In this document: piece by piece, positions 27,748 to 37,486 of the stretch
How positions within the stretch are numbered: position 1 is the first letter of the stretch
Layout of the letters: every line of letters begins with the position of its first letter
Source: Rhodoferax sp.
GTDB taxonomy: Bacteria > Pseudomonadota > Gammaproteobacteria > Burkholderiales > Burkholderiaceae_C
DNA: 64,000 nt
Assembly (NCBI RefSeq): GCF_030653815.1
Contig: NZ_JAURYQ010000006.1
Location: forward strand, 186,001 to 250,000
Direction of reading: 5' to 3'
Program-made: the position numbers and the translations under genes
The notes under the pieces: generated by a model
The model's input: the letters and a program-made list of their open reading frames with translations, nothing else
Told to the model about the DNA's origin: nothing
Database searches by the model: none

Positions 27748-27816
27748 TCAGAACTCTCTACCGCCGGTGGCGCTTGAGAACCAAAAATAAGCAAAGAAAA
27801 AATACACTGACTTCAT
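27748..27816 (-). CDS. aroG leader peptide (attenuation)
   Basis: A 22-codon frame, too short for ordinary gene calling, running ATG (27816) to TGA (27748). Residues 5-13 read YFFFAYFWF: eight of nine are aromatic, and the whole peptide holds six Phe, two Tyr and one Trp. It ends 30 bases before the terminator hairpin. Codons 17-19 (Thr-Gly-Gly) form the antiterminator arm. By analogy with pheL/trpL, a ribosome stalled on aromatic codons leaves that arm free and lets aroG be transcribed; a ribosome reaching the stop covers it and the terminator forms. No strong ribosome site is visible. Confidence 0.82.
   Translation of the reverse strand: MKSVYFFFAYFWFSSATGGREF
27760..27767 (-). promoter_or_regulatory. 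Antiterminator arm of the aroG attenuator
   Basis: In the leader RNA this 8-base segment, CCGGCGGT, is perfectly complementary to ACCGCCGG in the 5' arm of the terminator stem (27713-27706). It lies within the 3' part of the leader peptide, just after the aromatic codons, as expected for region 2 of an amino-acid attenuator. Confidence 0.75.
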
Positions 27817-27884
27817 GGCATTGAAATGTAGCACAGTCGCGTCAACCCAAACTGACAGGGTCGGCCATCATGTCTAACTTGACT

Positions 27885-29345
27885 TCAAGCCGTGCCGCCG
27901 ACCGTCAGGCCGTCAATCCGCAGCGTGGGCTGCCCCACACCAACAGGCACACTTTGCCCTTCTTTACCGCAGGTGCCGACACCGCTGTCGAGCTTCATGT
28001 CATTGCCGATCAAGCTGACACGCTTCAGCACATCAGGCCCGCTGCCCACCAGCGTCGCGCCCTTGACCGGGTACAAAATCTTGCCGTTTTCGACCCAGTA
28101 GGCCTGGCTTGCCGAGAACACGAACTTGCCTGAGGTGATGTCCACCTGGCCACCCCCGAAATTGGTGGCATAAAGGCCTTTCTTGATGCTGGCCACAATT
28201 TCCTCGGGGGCCTTGTCGCCGCCCAGCATGTAGGTGTTGGTCATGCGCGGAATCGGCACATGCGCGTAGCTTTCACGCCGTCCATTGCCTGTTGGCTTGA
28301 CGCCCATCAGGCGGGCGTTCATGGCATCCTGAATGTAGCCTTTGAGAATGCCGTCTTCAATCAGCACATTGCGGCCACTGGCATTGCCTTCGTCATCAAC
28401 GTTGAGCGAACCGCGCCGGTCACTCAGCGTGCCATCGTCCAGCACGGTCACCCCTTTGGCGGCCACCCGTTGGCCAATCCGGCCACTGAAGGCACTGGAC
28501 CCCTTGCGGTTGAAGTCACCTTCCAGGCCATGACCGATGGCTTCGTGCAGCAAAATGCCAGGCCAACCTGAACCCAGTACCACCGTCATTTCCCCCGCAG
28601 GCGCAGGCCGCGCCTCCAGATTGGTCAGCGCAGCCGAGACCGCCTCGTCGACATACTGGCCGATCAGCGCGTCATCAAAATAGGCAAAACCAAAACGGCC
28701 ACCGCCGCCAGCTGAACCCATCTCGCGACGGCCTTGTTGCTCGGCAATCACGGTCACACTCAGGCGCACCAGCGGGCGCACGTCGGCCGCCAGCGTGCCG
28801 TCAGCACGCGCCACCAGCACCACGTCGTACTCTGCCGCCAGCCCCGCCATGACCTGCGCCACGCGCGGATCTTTCGCGCGGGCCAACTGCTCTACTTTTT
28901 CGAGCAACTGGACCTTGGCGGTACTGTCGAGGCTGGCAATGGGATCCAGCCCGTTGTACAGGGAGCGGGAAGACGCTATTTTTTTGCTGGGCACACGTGC
29001 CCGTCCGACCTGGGCAACGCTGGAGATGGAACGCACCGTGCGCGCGGCATCCAGCAGCGACACTTCGGAAATATCATCCGAGTAGGCAAAAGCCGTTTTC
29101 TCACCACTGACGGCGCGCACACCGACCCCCTGGTCAATCGAGAAAGAGCCGGTCTTGACAATGCCTTCTTCCAGGCTCCAGCCTTCGGATCGGGTGTACT
29201 GGAAATACAGGTCGGCTTCATCGACCTTGTGCGCCTTGATTTCCGCCAGCGCGCGCGCCAAGTGGGATTCATCCAACCCGAAAGGGGTGAGCAGCAAGGA
29301 CTTGGCAATGGCCAGGCGTTCAAGGGTGGGTTCGCGTGAAATCAT
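27885..29345 (-). CDS. tldD: Metalloprotease TldD
   Basis: Cytosolic zinc metallopeptidase that with TldE/PmbA matures some peptides (microcin B17, CcdA turnover in E. coli). The 486-aa protein has the zinc motif HEAIGHGLEGD (about residue 260) and TldD-type segments ADLYFQYTRSEGWSLEEG, RGSLNVDDEGNASG and MTNTYMLGGDKAPEE. Its partner gene is not in the window. It is transcribed in the same direction as rodA, 79 bases downstream of it. Confidence 0.95.
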   Translation of the reverse strand: MISREPTLERLAIAKSLLLTPFGLDESHLARALAEIKAHKVDEADLYFQYTRSEGWSLEEGIVKTGSFSIDQGVGVRAVSGEKTAFAYSDDISEVSLLDAARTVRSISSVAQVGRARVPSKKIASSRSLYNGLDPIASLDSTAKVQLLEKVEQLARAKDPRVAQVMAGLAAEYDVVLVARADGTLAADVRPLVRLSVTVIAEQQGRREMGSAGGGGRFGFAYFDDALIGQYVDEAVSAALTNLEARPAPAGEMTVVLGSGWPGILLHEAIGHGLEGDFNRKGSSAFSGRIGQRVAAKGVTVLDDGTLSDRRGSLNVDDEGNASGRNVLIEDGILKGYIQDAMNARLMGVKPTGNGRRESYAHVPIPRMTNTYMLGGDKAPEEIVASIKKGLYATNFGGGQVDITSGKFVFSASQAYWVENGKILYPVKGATLVGSGPDVLKRVSLIGNDMKLDSGVGTCGKEGQSVPVGVGQPTLRIDGLTVGGTA

Positions 29346-29424
29346 CGCGCGATTTTAGGGCTTGGGGTCAAACAGCCGTGTTGACAGCCCGGCGCAACCC
29401 CTTGAGCCATGCGGTAAACCGGAC

Positions 29425-30579
29425 TTACGACTGGACCAGCCGCTTGGATTTGGCAATCGACATCAAGATGCCCAAGCCAAGCCCCAGGGTGACCATGGCG
29501 GTGCCGCCATAGCTGATGAACGGCAGCGGCACCCCCACCACTGGCAAAATACCACTGACCATACCCATGTTCACGAAGGCGTAACAGAAGAAAATCATTG
29601 CCATCGCGCCACCCAACAAACGGGTAAACACGGTGGGCGCCCCCAGCGCAATCACCAGCGCGCGCAGCACCAAAAAGACAAAAGCAGCGATCAGCAGGAT
29701 ATTGCCAAACAGACCGAACTCTTCAGAAAAAGCGGCAAAAATGAAATCGGTGGTGCGCTCCGGAATGAACTCCAGATGGGTTTGCGTCCCCTGCATGAAG
29801 CCCTTGCCCCATAAGCCACCGGAGCCAATCGCGATCATGCCCTGAATGATGTGAAAGCCCTTGCCCAGCGGATCACGCCCCGGGTCCAACAGCGTGCACA
29901 CCCGCTGTTGCTGGTAGTCGTGCAGCAGCGGCCAGTTGACGCCGTCGGCGCACAGTTCGGGCTCGAACACCACCAGCAAGCTCATGCCCAGCAAAGCCAG
30001 AACCAGCGGCGGGGCCACCAACTTCCAGCTCAAGCCGGCAAAAAATATGACGGACAGCCCGGCAGCCAGCACCAGCAGCGAGGTGCCCAGGTCCGGCTGT
30101 TTCATGATCAAGCCGACAGGCAGTATCAACAACATGGCCGCCACGATGAAATCCAGTGGCCGCAATTGCCCCTCACGCTTCTGAAACCACCACGCCAACA
30201 TCAGCGGCATGGCAATCTTGAGAATCTCACTGGGCTGAATGGTCACGCCCACATTCAACCAGCGCCTGGCACCCTTTTTGGTCACGCCGAAGATCGCCAC
30301 GGCAATCAACAACGCCACGCCCAGAACGTACAGAGGCACCGCCAGGGCCATGAGGCGCTGCGGCGGAATTTGCGCCACCACGAACATGATGAAGCCGGCG
30401 ATCAGCATATTGCGCGCATGGTCTTCAAAGCGCGTGCCGTGGTCGTAACCCGATGAGTACATGGTCAGCAGCCCCCCGCACACCAGAATGAAGACGGCAA
30501 AGGCCAGCGGCCCGTCAAACCCTGAAAACCAGGGTGACAAGCGGCGCGACAAGGAAGGACGTTCAAAAACCAGGGACAT
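29425..30579 (-). CDS. rodA: Peptidoglycan polymerase RodA (SEDS family)
   Basis: Glycosyltransferase of the elongasome that polymerises lipid II for rod-shaped growth. The 384-aa polytopic membrane protein has SEDS features: GARRWLNVGVTIQPSEILKIAMPL, QPDLGTSLLV, ERTTDFIFAAFSEEFG and VGVPLPFISYGGTAMV. The usual partner PBP2 (mrdA) and mreBCD are not adjacent; instead dtd lies 7 bases upstream on the same strand. Confidence 0.95.
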   Translation of the reverse strand: MSLVFERPSLSRRLSPWFSGFDGPLAFAVFILVCGGLLTMYSSGYDHGTRFEDHARNMLIAGFIMFVVAQIPPQRLMALAVPLYVLGVALLIAVAIFGVTKKGARRWLNVGVTIQPSEILKIAMPLMLAWWFQKREGQLRPLDFIVAAMLLILPVGLIMKQPDLGTSLLVLAAGLSVIFFAGLSWKLVAPPLVLALLGMSLLVVFEPELCADGVNWPLLHDYQQQRVCTLLDPGRDPLGKGFHIIQGMIAIGSGGLWGKGFMQGTQTHLEFIPERTTDFIFAAFSEEFGLFGNILLIAAFVFLVLRALVIALGAPTVFTRLLGGAMAMIFFCYAFVNMGMVSGILPVVGVPLPFISYGGTAMVTLGLGLGILMSIAKSKRLVQS

Positions 30580-30586
30580 GCGGCGA

Positions 30587-31063
30587 TTATCGCGAAGCGC
30601 TGCCGCCCGGCGGCACCCGAAGCGGTATCGTCACCGGCCCGTCGTTCAGCAGACAAACCTGCATGTCTGCGCCAAACACACCCGTCTGCACCTGGCTGTG
30701 CAGGGCGTGGGCCTGGGCCACCACGTGCTTGTACAAGTGCAGGCCTTCGCCGGGGTCTGCCGCTGCTGCAAAACCTGGCCGGTTGCCGCCTGAGGTGTCA
30801 GCCGCCAGCGTGAATTGACTCACCAGCAGCAGCCCCCCCGAATGCCCCAAGCCATCCATGTCTTGCAGACTATGGTTCATCTTGCCCGCAGCATCATTGA
30901 AGATGCGCAGCTTCAGGATCTTGGCCAGCAACTTGTCGCCTTGCAGCTCCGTGTCACCCCGCTCGGCGCACAGCAAGACCAGCAGGCCCGGACCAATTTC
31001 ACCGACCACCGAGCCAGCCACTTCAACCCGGGCGTGGCGCACCCGCTGCAACAAAGCCATCAT
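30587..31063 (-). CDS. dtd: D-aminoacyl-tRNA deacylase
   Basis: Removes D-amino acids (and glycine) wrongly attached to tRNA. The protein is about 158 aa, starting [15 protein letters not shown]. Family motifs are [15 protein letters not shown] (active-site SQxT) and the cross-subunit cis Gly-Pro in [13 protein letters not shown]. The N-terminal choice between 31063 and 31060 is arbitrary; a frame continuing to 31102 is not conserved. It is 57 bases from tyrS, whose product (Tyr-tRNA synthetase) is one source of D-aminoacyl errors. Confidence 0.93.
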   Translation of the reverse strand: MMALLQRVRHARVEVAGSVVGEIGPGLLVLLCAERGDTELQGDKLLAKILKLRIFNDAAGKMNHSLQDMDGLGHSGGLLLVSQFTLAADTSGGNRPGFAAAADPGEGLHLYKHVVAQAHALHSQVQTGVFGADMQVCLLNDGPVTIPLRVPPGGSASR

Positions 31064-31120
31064 GAGAGGACGCTCCGTCGGCCGCTGGGCATGGCAAGGC
31101 AATCCAGGAGCAAATAATGG

Positions 31121-32365
31121 TCAGGACAGCGTGACGCGGGCAAACTTGCGTTTACCGACTTGCAGCACATAGGTGCCTGCGCCCAGCTTGAGCCCCTTGT
31201 CACTCACCACGCCGGAGTCCAGGCGCACACCACCGCCGTCAATCAGGCGGTTGCCCTCACCGCTGGATGTCGCCAGCCCGGCCATTTTCAGCAGTGCGGC
31301 AATGCCAACGGGCAGCCCATCCTGCGCCAGGGGCAGCGTCAACTCGGCAATCTCATCCGGGACACCACCCCGGCTGCGGTTGATGAAGTCCTGCTCGGCG
31401 GCATCGGCCGCAGCGCGCGAGTGAAAGCGCGTGGTGATTTCCTTGGCCAGCGCCACCTTGGCATCCTTCGGGTTACGTCCCGCCAGCACCTCGGCCTTCA
31501 GAGCCGCAATTTCGGCTTCCGACTTGAAGCTCAGCAAGGTGTACCAGCGCCACATCAGCACGTCAGAGATGCTGAGCACCTTGGCAAACATGGTGTTGGC
31601 ATCCTCGGAAATGCCGATGTAGTTGCCCTTGCTCTTGGACATTTTTTCAATGCCGTCAAGGCCTTCGAGCAATGGCATGGTCAGAATACACTGCGGCTCC
31701 TGGCCGTATTCGGCTTGCAAGTGGCGCCCCATCAACAGGTTGAATTTTTGATCGGTGCCGCCCAGTTCCAGGTCACTTTTCAAGGCCACGCTGTCGTAAC
31801 CCTGCATCAGCGGGTACAAGAACTCGTGCACGCTGATGGGGGTGCCGGCATGGAAACGGTCGTGAAAGTCGTTGCGTTCCATCATGCGTGCCACGGTGTA
31901 GCGCGCTGCCAGTTCGATCATGCCGCGCGATCCCAAAGCGTCACCCCACTCGCTGTTATAGCGAATCTCGGTTCTCGCAGGGTCCAGCACCATCGAAGCC
32001 TGGCGATAATAGGTTTGCGCGTTGACCTCAATTTGCTCACGGGTCAAGGGCGGACGCGTGGTGTTGCGCCCTGACGGGTCACCGATCAACGTGGTGAAAT
32101 CGCCAATCAAAAAGATGACGGTATGACCCAGATCCTGCAATTGACGCAGCTTGTTGAGGACCACGGTGTGGCCAATATGAATGTCGGGCGCCGTGGGGTC
32201 CAGCCCAAGCTTGATGCGCAACGGTTTGCCCGTGGCCTCCGCGCGGGCCAGCTTTTTCAGCCAATCATCCTGCGGGATCAACTCTTCACAGCCGCGTAGC
32301 GTCACTGCCAAGGCCTCCTTGACACGATCAGATACAGAAAATGGAGGCGTTTTGGCGTTTGTCAT
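31121..32365 (-). CDS. tyrS: Tyrosyl-tRNA synthetase
   Basis: Class I aminoacyl-tRNA synthetase, 414 aa. The HIGH motif is in DPTAPDIHIGHTVVLNKL and the KMSKS loop in GIEKMSKSKGNYIG. The tyrosine pocket and anticodon regions follow, with an S4 domain at the C-terminus (about 345-410, ATSSGEGNRLIDGGGVRL). The long N-terminus and KMSKS form match the TyrZ-like branch. It is divergent from the M23 peptidase gene. Confidence 0.96.
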   Translation of the reverse strand: MTNAKTPPFSVSDRVKEALAVTLRGCEELIPQDDWLKKLARAEATGKPLRIKLGLDPTAPDIHIGHTVVLNKLRQLQDLGHTVIFLIGDFTTLIGDPSGRNTTRPPLTREQIEVNAQTYYRQASMVLDPARTEIRYNSEWGDALGSRGMIELAARYTVARMMERNDFHDRFHAGTPISVHEFLYPLMQGYDSVALKSDLELGGTDQKFNLLMGRHLQAEYGQEPQCILTMPLLEGLDGIEKMSKSKGNYIGISEDANTMFAKVLSISDVLMWRWYTLLSFKSEAEIAALKAEVLAGRNPKDAKVALAKEITTRFHSRAAADAAEQDFINRSRGGVPDEIAELTLPLAQDGLPVGIAALLKMAGLATSSGEGNRLIDGGGVRLDSGVVSDKGLKLGAGTYVLQVGKRKFARVTLS

Positions 32366-32503
32366 AAGGGTTTTTCCGGATGCAACGCATCGGGCGGGGT
32401 TTATACTCTGAGATTGTTTTTGCAGCTGATTTTACGTGGGCGTGACTGCTCTTTTTTTCTCACCTGTTGTGTCTTTTACACAAGCCTCATCCCAGGATTC
32501 ACT

Positions 32504-33895
32504 TTGATCAAGCAAATTATTGCGATCGGCCAGGTATTTTCAAGCACGGCCGCCCGTTGGATCAAGCAGCACCCAAAACGCGTGACGGCCACGGTGGCAG
32601 CCTTGTTGCTGAGCGGTGGCGGTGGCGCATTTGCTGTGGCGTCGCTCGGCCCCGACGCTGCTGACCTGCCGGTTCGCGAAATACTCGAAACCGTGCAGCC
32701 CTTGGCTTATTCCGACTATAGCCGCGAGGCTGAATCTGCGTATGTGCTCTACCGCACAGATAGCACGCGTTCCAATGACACCGCAGACACGCTGCTCAAG
32801 CGCCTGGGCATTGACGACGCGCAGGCAGCGGCTTATCTGCGCAGTGACGGCAACGCCCGGCAGATTTTGCTGGGCCGCAGTGGCCGCCAGGTGACCGCGG
32901 AAGCGCTCAGCGACCAGCGCCTGAACAAACTCACAGCCCGTTGGACCGCCGACAACGAGGGCCACTTTCAACGTCTGGTCATTGAGCGCACTGGCAATGG
33001 CTTCACCACGCGACTGGAGACTGCTGCCTTGCGCGCCAGCAGTCAACTGGCCAGCGGCACCATTCAGAGTTCATTGTTCGTCGCCACCGATGAAGCCAAG
33101 ATTCCCGATGCCGTTGCTGTGCAATTGGCCGAAATTTTTTCCGGCGACATCGACTTTCGCCGCGAACTGCGCAAGGGCGACCGTTTTTCAGTGGTCTATG
33201 AAACCCTTGAAGGCGACGGCGAGCCGCTGCGCACGGGTCGCGTCTTGAGCGCCGAATTTGTCAATGCCGGCAAGTCCCATCAGGCCATGTGGTTTGACGA
33301 ACCTGCTGCCGGACAATCAGGCGACAGCCTGCAGGCCGGGAACCCCATCAGCAAAGGCGGTTATTACACGCTCGATGGCCAAAGCCTGCGTCGCGCTTTC
33401 CTGAGCTCACCCGTCGCCTTTTCGCGCGTCAGCAGCGGATTTGCCATGCGCTTTCACCCGGTCCTGAAACAAATGCGCGCCCATCTTGGCACCGACTTTG
33501 CAGCCAGCACCGGCACACCGGCACGCACGGTGGGTGATGGTGTGGTGACCTTCGCAGGCGTTCAAAACGGGTATGGCAACGTCGTTTTCATCAAACATCG
33601 CGGCGAAACCGAAACGGTGTATGCCCACTTGAGCAAGCTCCTGGTCAGCCGAGGTGACAAGGTCAGCCAGGGTCAAACCATTGGTCTGGTCGGCTCGACG
33701 GGCTGGGCAACCGGCCCCCACCTGCACTTTGAAGTGCGCCACAATGGCGTCCAGCAGGACCCCATGAAAGTGGCCCAGAAGAGCGAAACCGTGCCAGTCA
33801 CAGCAGCACGCAAGCCCGTTTTTGACCAAATGGCACAACAAGCCCGCGTCGCGCTGGCAGCCGCCGCCAGCATGGAAGTGACCAGCGCGCAGTAA
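32504..33895 (+). CDS. M23-family peptidoglycan endopeptidase, membrane anchored
   Basis: Envelope metallopeptidase or LytM-type activator. The start is taken as TTG at 32504 with CAGGA upstream, giving about 463 aa; an ATG at 32414 in the same frame adds a cysteine-rich stretch that is unlikely. An N-terminal membrane anchor (TATVAALLLSGGGGAFAVA) precedes a middle domain and a C-terminal M23 domain: FHPVLKQMRAHLGTDFAA (H...D) and TGPHLHFEVRHNG (HxH). All zinc-site residues appear present. anmK follows. Confidence 0.88.
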   Translation: MIKQIIAIGQVFSSTAARWIKQHPKRVTATVAALLLSGGGGAFAVASLGPDAADLPVREILETVQPLAYSDYSREAESAYVLYRTDSTRSNDTADTLLKRLGIDDAQAAAYLRSDGNARQILLGRSGRQVTAEALSDQRLNKLTARWTADNEGHFQRLVIERTGNGFTTRLETAALRASSQLASGTIQSSLFVATDEAKIPDAVAVQLAEIFSGDIDFRRELRKGDRFSVVYETLEGDGEPLRTGRVLSAEFVNAGKSHQAMWFDEPAAGQSGDSLQAGNPISKGGYYTLDGQSLRRAFLSSPVAFSRVSSGFAMRFHPVLKQMRAHLGTDFAASTGTPARTVGDGVVTFAGVQNGYGNVVFIKHRGETETVYAHLSKLLVSRGDKVSQGQTIGLVGSTGWATGPHLHFEVRHNGVQQDPMKVAQKSETVPVTAARKPVFDQMAQQARVALAAAASMEVTSAQ

Positions 33896-33915
33896 GCTCC
33901 TTGGCCGCGTCGCGC

Positions 33916-35031
33916 GTGACGGAGTTATTCATTGGCCTGATGTCAGGCACCTCAATGGACGGTGTCGATGGCGTCTTGGCCGACTTCAGCACCTCACCGC
34001 TCACGGTGCGCGCCCATGCCAGCGCCGCCATGGAACCTGCTCTGAAAGCTGAGTTGCTGGCACTCAACCAGCCAGGAGCCAATGAATTGCATCGCGCCGC
34101 CTTGGCGGCCAACGCGCTGATGCGCGTCTATGCCGGCGTGGTCCAACAACTGCTGTCCAGTTCTGCCACTGCGCCTGGGCAGGTTCAGGCGATTGGCGCC
34201 CACGGGCAAACCGTTCGGCATCAGCCCCAACAGCACGACGCCACGGGTTACACACTGCAACTCGCCAATCCGTCCTTGCTGGCTGAATTGACCGGCATCG
34301 ATGTGGTGGCGGACTTCAGGAGCCGCGACGTTGCAGCGGGTGGCCAGGGTGCACCCCTGGTACCCGCCTTTCACCAGGCAGTATTTGGCAAAGCCGGCCA
34401 AACCAGGGCCGTGCTCAATATCGGCGGCATGGCGAATCTGACGTTACTGGGCCCGGCGTCGACGGATGATGTGCTCGGCTTTGATTGCGGGCCCGGCAAC
34501 GCCATGATGGATGCCTGGTGCCAGCGCCACCTGGGGCAGGCCTTCGACGCCGATGGCGTCTGGGCGGCCAGCGGTCAGGTGCTGCCTGACTTGCTCAGGA
34601 CCCTGCTGACAGCGCCTTTTTTCGCATTGTCACCGCCCAAGAGCACGGGGCGTGATTTGTTCAGTCCCGACTGGCTTGCCGTGCAACTTCGCGACTTTGC
34701 CGATGCTGCACCCGCCGATGTCCAGGCCACACTCACCGAACTGACCGCGAGAACCTGCGCCACAGCGGTGGAGACGTATGGAGCCGGCAGCCAACAACTA
34801 CTCGTTTGCGGCGGCGGCGCCTTCAACGCCCACCTGATGGCCCGCCTGCGCGCGTTGCTGCCAAGCGTCACGATTTTGCCCTCTGACGCCTGCGGCCTGC
34901 CGGCACAGCAAGTGGAGGCCACCGCCTTTGCCTGGCTGGCCCGCAAAACCATGCGTCGCGAAACCTTGGACCTGCAAAGCATCACGGGCACCCGAGGTGC
35001 CCGTGTACTGGGTGCGATTTATCCGGCCTGA
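33916..35031 (+). CDS. anmK: Anhydro-N-acetylmuramic acid kinase
   Basis: Converts recycled anhydro-MurNAc to MurNAc-6-phosphate. The start is taken as GTG at 33916 (reading TELFIGLMSGTSMDGVDGVL), giving 371 aa against 369 in E. coli; a TTG at 33901 is the alternative. Motifs are GLMSGTSMDGVD (phosphate-binding), NIGGMANLT, GFDCGPGNAMMDAW and CGGGAFNAHLM. It lies 20 bases after an M23 peptidase gene, and AmpD and Mpl are encoded in the same window. Confidence 0.94.
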   Translation: MTELFIGLMSGTSMDGVDGVLADFSTSPLTVRAHASAAMEPALKAELLALNQPGANELHRAALAANALMRVYAGVVQQLLSSSATAPGQVQAIGAHGQTVRHQPQQHDATGYTLQLANPSLLAELTGIDVVADFRSRDVAAGGQGAPLVPAFHQAVFGKAGQTRAVLNIGGMANLTLLGPASTDDVLGFDCGPGNAMMDAWCQRHLGQAFDADGVWAASGQVLPDLLRTLLTAPFFALSPPKSTGRDLFSPDWLAVQLRDFADAAPADVQATLTELTARTCATAVETYGAGSQQLLVCGGGAFNAHLMARLRALLPSVTILPSDACGLPAQQVEATAFAWLARKTMRRETLDLQSITGTRGARVLGAIYPA

Positions 35032-35050
35032 GCCGGCCTACGCGGCTTGG

Positions 35051-35413
35051 TCAGGAAAAGCTGGAACCACAGCCACAGGTGGTCGTGGCATTGGGGTTCT
35101 TGATGACAAACTGTGCGCCCTGCAAGTCTTCCTTGTAGTCAATCTCTGCGCCCACCAGATACTGGTAACTCATGGCATCAATCAACAGGGAAACACCGTT
35201 CTTGGTCATGGTGGTGTCATCGTCGTTGGTGATTTCATCAAAGGTGAAACCGTACTGAAAACCCGAACAACCACCACCCTGCACGAACACGCGCAATTTG
35301 AGATCAGGATTACCCTCTTCGGCAATCAGGTCAGCCACTTTGGCGGCCGCGCTGTCGGTGAACAAAATCGGGGCTGGCATTTCGGTTTGAATGTCTTCGG
35401 CAACGGCGCTCAT
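35051..35413 (-). CDS. erpA: A-type iron-sulfur insertion protein ErpA
   Basis: Delivers [Fe-S] clusters to target enzymes. The 120-aa protein has the three family cysteines: one in [12 protein letters not shown] and the CGC pair near the C-terminus in [11 protein letters not shown]. ErpA is the usual name for this branch in betaproteobacteria; IscA-like assignment is the alternative. It is convergent with anmK, 19 bases away. Confidence 0.92.
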   Translation of the reverse strand: MSAVAEDIQTEMPAPILFTDSAAAKVADLIAEEGNPDLKLRVFVQGGGCSGFQYGFTFDEITNDDDTTMTKNGVSLLIDAMSYQYLVGAEIDYKEDLQGAQFVIKNPNATTTCGCGSSFS

Positions 35414-35548
35414 GGGTTTCTCCTGTAATTGGAACTGATGAAATGGTACAGTAATTTGATCAAGTTTTGACCTGCTGATGATTTGCCGCTAGTTTCAGTG
35501 TGGTTTTTTCTGGCGGGCACTTCGGAGTGACCCAGGCTCAAAACGCAA

Positions 35549-35580
35549 GAAGCCGCCGGAACTTGCATCCCGGCGGCTTC
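35549..35580 (-). terminator. Terminator of the rplM-rpsI operon
   Basis: Perfect 11-base stem GAAGCCGCCGG (35549-35559) and CCGGCGGCTTC (35570-35580) with a 10-base loop, 18 bases after the rpsI stop codon on the minus strand, followed by TTGCGTTTT. Confidence 0.8.
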
Positions 35581-35597
35581 TTGACAGACAGCGTAGA

Positions 35598-35990
35598 TTA
35601 ACGCTTGCTGAACTGCTTGCGACGGCGGGCACCGTGCAAACCGACCTTCTTACGTTCGACTTCACGGGCATCGCGGGTCACGAAACCGGCTTTGCTCAGC
35701 TCGGACTTGAGCGTGGCGTCGTAGTCGATCAGGGCACGGGTGATACCGTGGCGCACTGCACCTGCCTGGCCGGACTCGCCGCCGCCTGCCACATTGACCA
35801 TGATGTCAAAGGTTTCAGCGTGGTTGGTCAGCATCAGAGGCTGCTTGCAGATCATGATCGAGGTTTCACGGCCGAAGAACTTTTGAATGTCCTTGCCGTT
35901 GACAACGATCTGGCCGGAGCCTTTTTTCAGGAAAACACGGGCGACGCTGGATTTGCGACGGCCGGTACCATTGTTCCATTCACCAATCAT
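35598..35990 (-). CDS. rpsI: 30S ribosomal protein S9
   Basis: Ribosomal protein uS9, 130 aa, with the N-terminal [17 protein letters not shown] and the conserved basic C-terminal tail [11 protein letters not shown] that reaches the P-site tRNA. It follows rplM by 11 bases, the universal rplM-rpsI pair, and ends before a strong hairpin terminator. Confidence 0.97.
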   Translation of the reverse strand: MIGEWNNGTGRRKSSVARVFLKKGSGQIVVNGKDIQKFFGRETSIMICKQPLMLTNHAETFDIMVNVAGGGESGQAGAVRHGITRALIDYDATLKSELSKAGFVTRDAREVERKKVGLHGARRRKQFSKR

Positions 35991-36001
35991 TTCAAGGCTC
36001 C

Positions 36002-36430
36002 TTAGATTTCCAACACTTTGGGTTGCTGGGCAGTGTGCGGGTGCTCTGCACCACCGTACACCTTGAGCTTCTTGATCATGGCGTAGCCCAGCGGGCCTTT
36101 AGGCAGCATGCCCTTGACGGCTTTTTCCAAAGCGCGGCCAGGGAATTTGGCTTGCATGTCACGGAAGTTGGTGGAACTGATGCCGCCCGGATAACCGGAG
36201 TGGCTGTAATACATTTTGTCCAGGGACTTGGCACCGGTCACGCGCAGCTGGGCCGCGTTGGTGACAATGATGAAGTCGCCGGTATCGACGTGAGGCGTGT
36301 AAATGGCCTTGTGTTTGCCGCGTAAACGGAGAGCAACTTCGCTGGCTACTCGTCCGAGGACCTTGTCGGTCGCGTCAATCACAAACCACTCGTGCACGAC
36401 CTCAGCGGGTTTTGCGCTGAAAGTTGACAT
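36002..36430 (-). CDS. rplM: 50S ribosomal protein L13
   Basis: Ribosomal protein uL13, 142 aa, starting [20 protein letters not shown], with [18 protein letters not shown] and [20 protein letters not shown]. The ATG at 36430 has an AGAAGAG site. A much longer open frame runs upstream but is not L13. The leader is about 120 bases from a clear promoter. Confidence 0.97.
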   Translation of the reverse strand: MSTFSAKPAEVVHEWFVIDATDKVLGRVASEVALRLRGKHKAIYTPHVDTGDFIIVTNAAQLRVTGAKSLDKMYYSHSGYPGGISSTNFRDMQAKFPGRALEKAVKGMLPKGPLGYAMIKKLKVYGGAEHPHTAQQPKVLEI

Positions 36431-36544
36431 GAGATTTCTCTTCTTTAGTGAGGGTTTGCTGGGCTCTTTTCTACGGTCGGCGTTCCTCTGATGGGAATCT
36501 CTTAGGTAGGTTTTCAAGCTTCGCCGCGGAGCCACAAAAGCGCT

Positions 36545-36586
36545 GCGAAGCCCGGCATTATACAAAGATATGGGCACTGCGGTTAA
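36545..36586 (-). promoter_or_regulatory. Candidate rplM-rpsI promoter with GGCTTCGC discriminator
   Basis: On the minus strand TTAACC (36586-36581), 18 bases, perfect TATAAT (36562-36557), 4 bases, then GGCTTCGC (36552-36545). The GGCTTCGC at the same distance from the -10 is shared with rplN. GCTTCGC can also pair with GCGAAGC at 36524-36518 in the leader. Confidence 0.68.
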
Positions 36587-36595
36587 CATCCATGC

Positions 36596-37486
36596 ATGTT
36601 CAGTTATCGCCACGCCTTTCACGCCGGCAACCATGCCGATGTCCTCAAGCACACCACGCTGCTGGCCATCCTGCGCCACATGGCGCTCAAGGAAACGGCT
36701 TTTACCGTCTTTGACACCCATGCCGGCGCCGGACTGTACCGCCTCGATGGCGACTACGCCAGCACCAGCGGCGAAGCCGGCGAGGGCTATTTGCGCCTGA
36801 TCGAGAAGCTTGCCTGCATCACCCCGACAGCCGCGCTGCAGGACTACCTCGACATGGTGGCCAGCTTCAACACGACGGGCAGCCACAAGGTCTACCCCGG
36901 CTCGCCCTTCATCATTCAGCGCCTGCTGCGTGAGCGCGACAAGCTCAAGCTGTTTGAAATTCACCCCACCGACACCAAAACCCTGTCCTCCAACATCGCC
37001 CAGCTTGATGTCGGACGTCAGGTGGCTGTGTTGCGCGAAGACGGCTTTGAAGGCATCAAGAAATTCCTGCCGCCACCGTCGCGGCGCGCCCTGGTGCTGT
37101 GCGACCCGAGTTATGAAATGAAGACCGACTACAACCGTGTGGTCGACATGGTGGCCGATGCACTGGTCCGGTTCCCGACCGGCACTTACGCCATCTGGTA
37201 CCCGCTCATCCCGCGTCCGGAAGCCCACCAGTTGCCGCGCAAGCTCAGGACCCTGGCCACCAAGGCTGGCAAACCCTGGCTTAACGCCACGCTCACAGTC
37301 AAATCCAGCAAACTGCTCACCAATGACGCGGGCGATGTCATCCGTCCTGGCCTGCCCGCCAGCGGCATGTTCGTCATCAACCCGCCGCACACCCTGAAGA
37401 GTGCGCTGAAGGACAGCTTGAAACAGGTGGCACTGGTACTGGCGCAGGACCAGAACAATGCGTTTGAGGTGGAATCAGGCAGCTGA
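36596..37486 (+). CDS. rlmJ: 23S rRNA (adenine-2030-N6)-methyltransferase
   Basis: RlmJ methylates A2030 of 23S rRNA. The 296-aa protein begins [20 protein letters not shown], the family's signature start, and carries [11 protein letters not shown] and the catalytic-type [10 protein letters not shown] (DPPY-like; here DPSY). It is divergent from rplM and overlaps the 3' end of the convergent histidine phosphatase gene by 12 bases. Confidence 0.94.
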   Translation: MFSYRHAFHAGNHADVLKHTTLLAILRHMALKETAFTVFDTHAGAGLYRLDGDYASTSGEAGEGYLRLIEKLACITPTAALQDYLDMVASFNTTGSHKVYPGSPFIIQRLLRERDKLKLFEIHPTDTKTLSSNIAQLDVGRQVAVLREDGFEGIKKFLPPPSRRALVLCDPSYEMKTDYNRVVDMVADALVRFPTGTYAIWYPLIPRPEAHQLPRKLRTLATKAGKPWLNATLTVKSSKLLTNDAGDVIRPGLPASGMFVINPPHTLKSALKDSLKQVALVLAQDQNNAFEVESGS

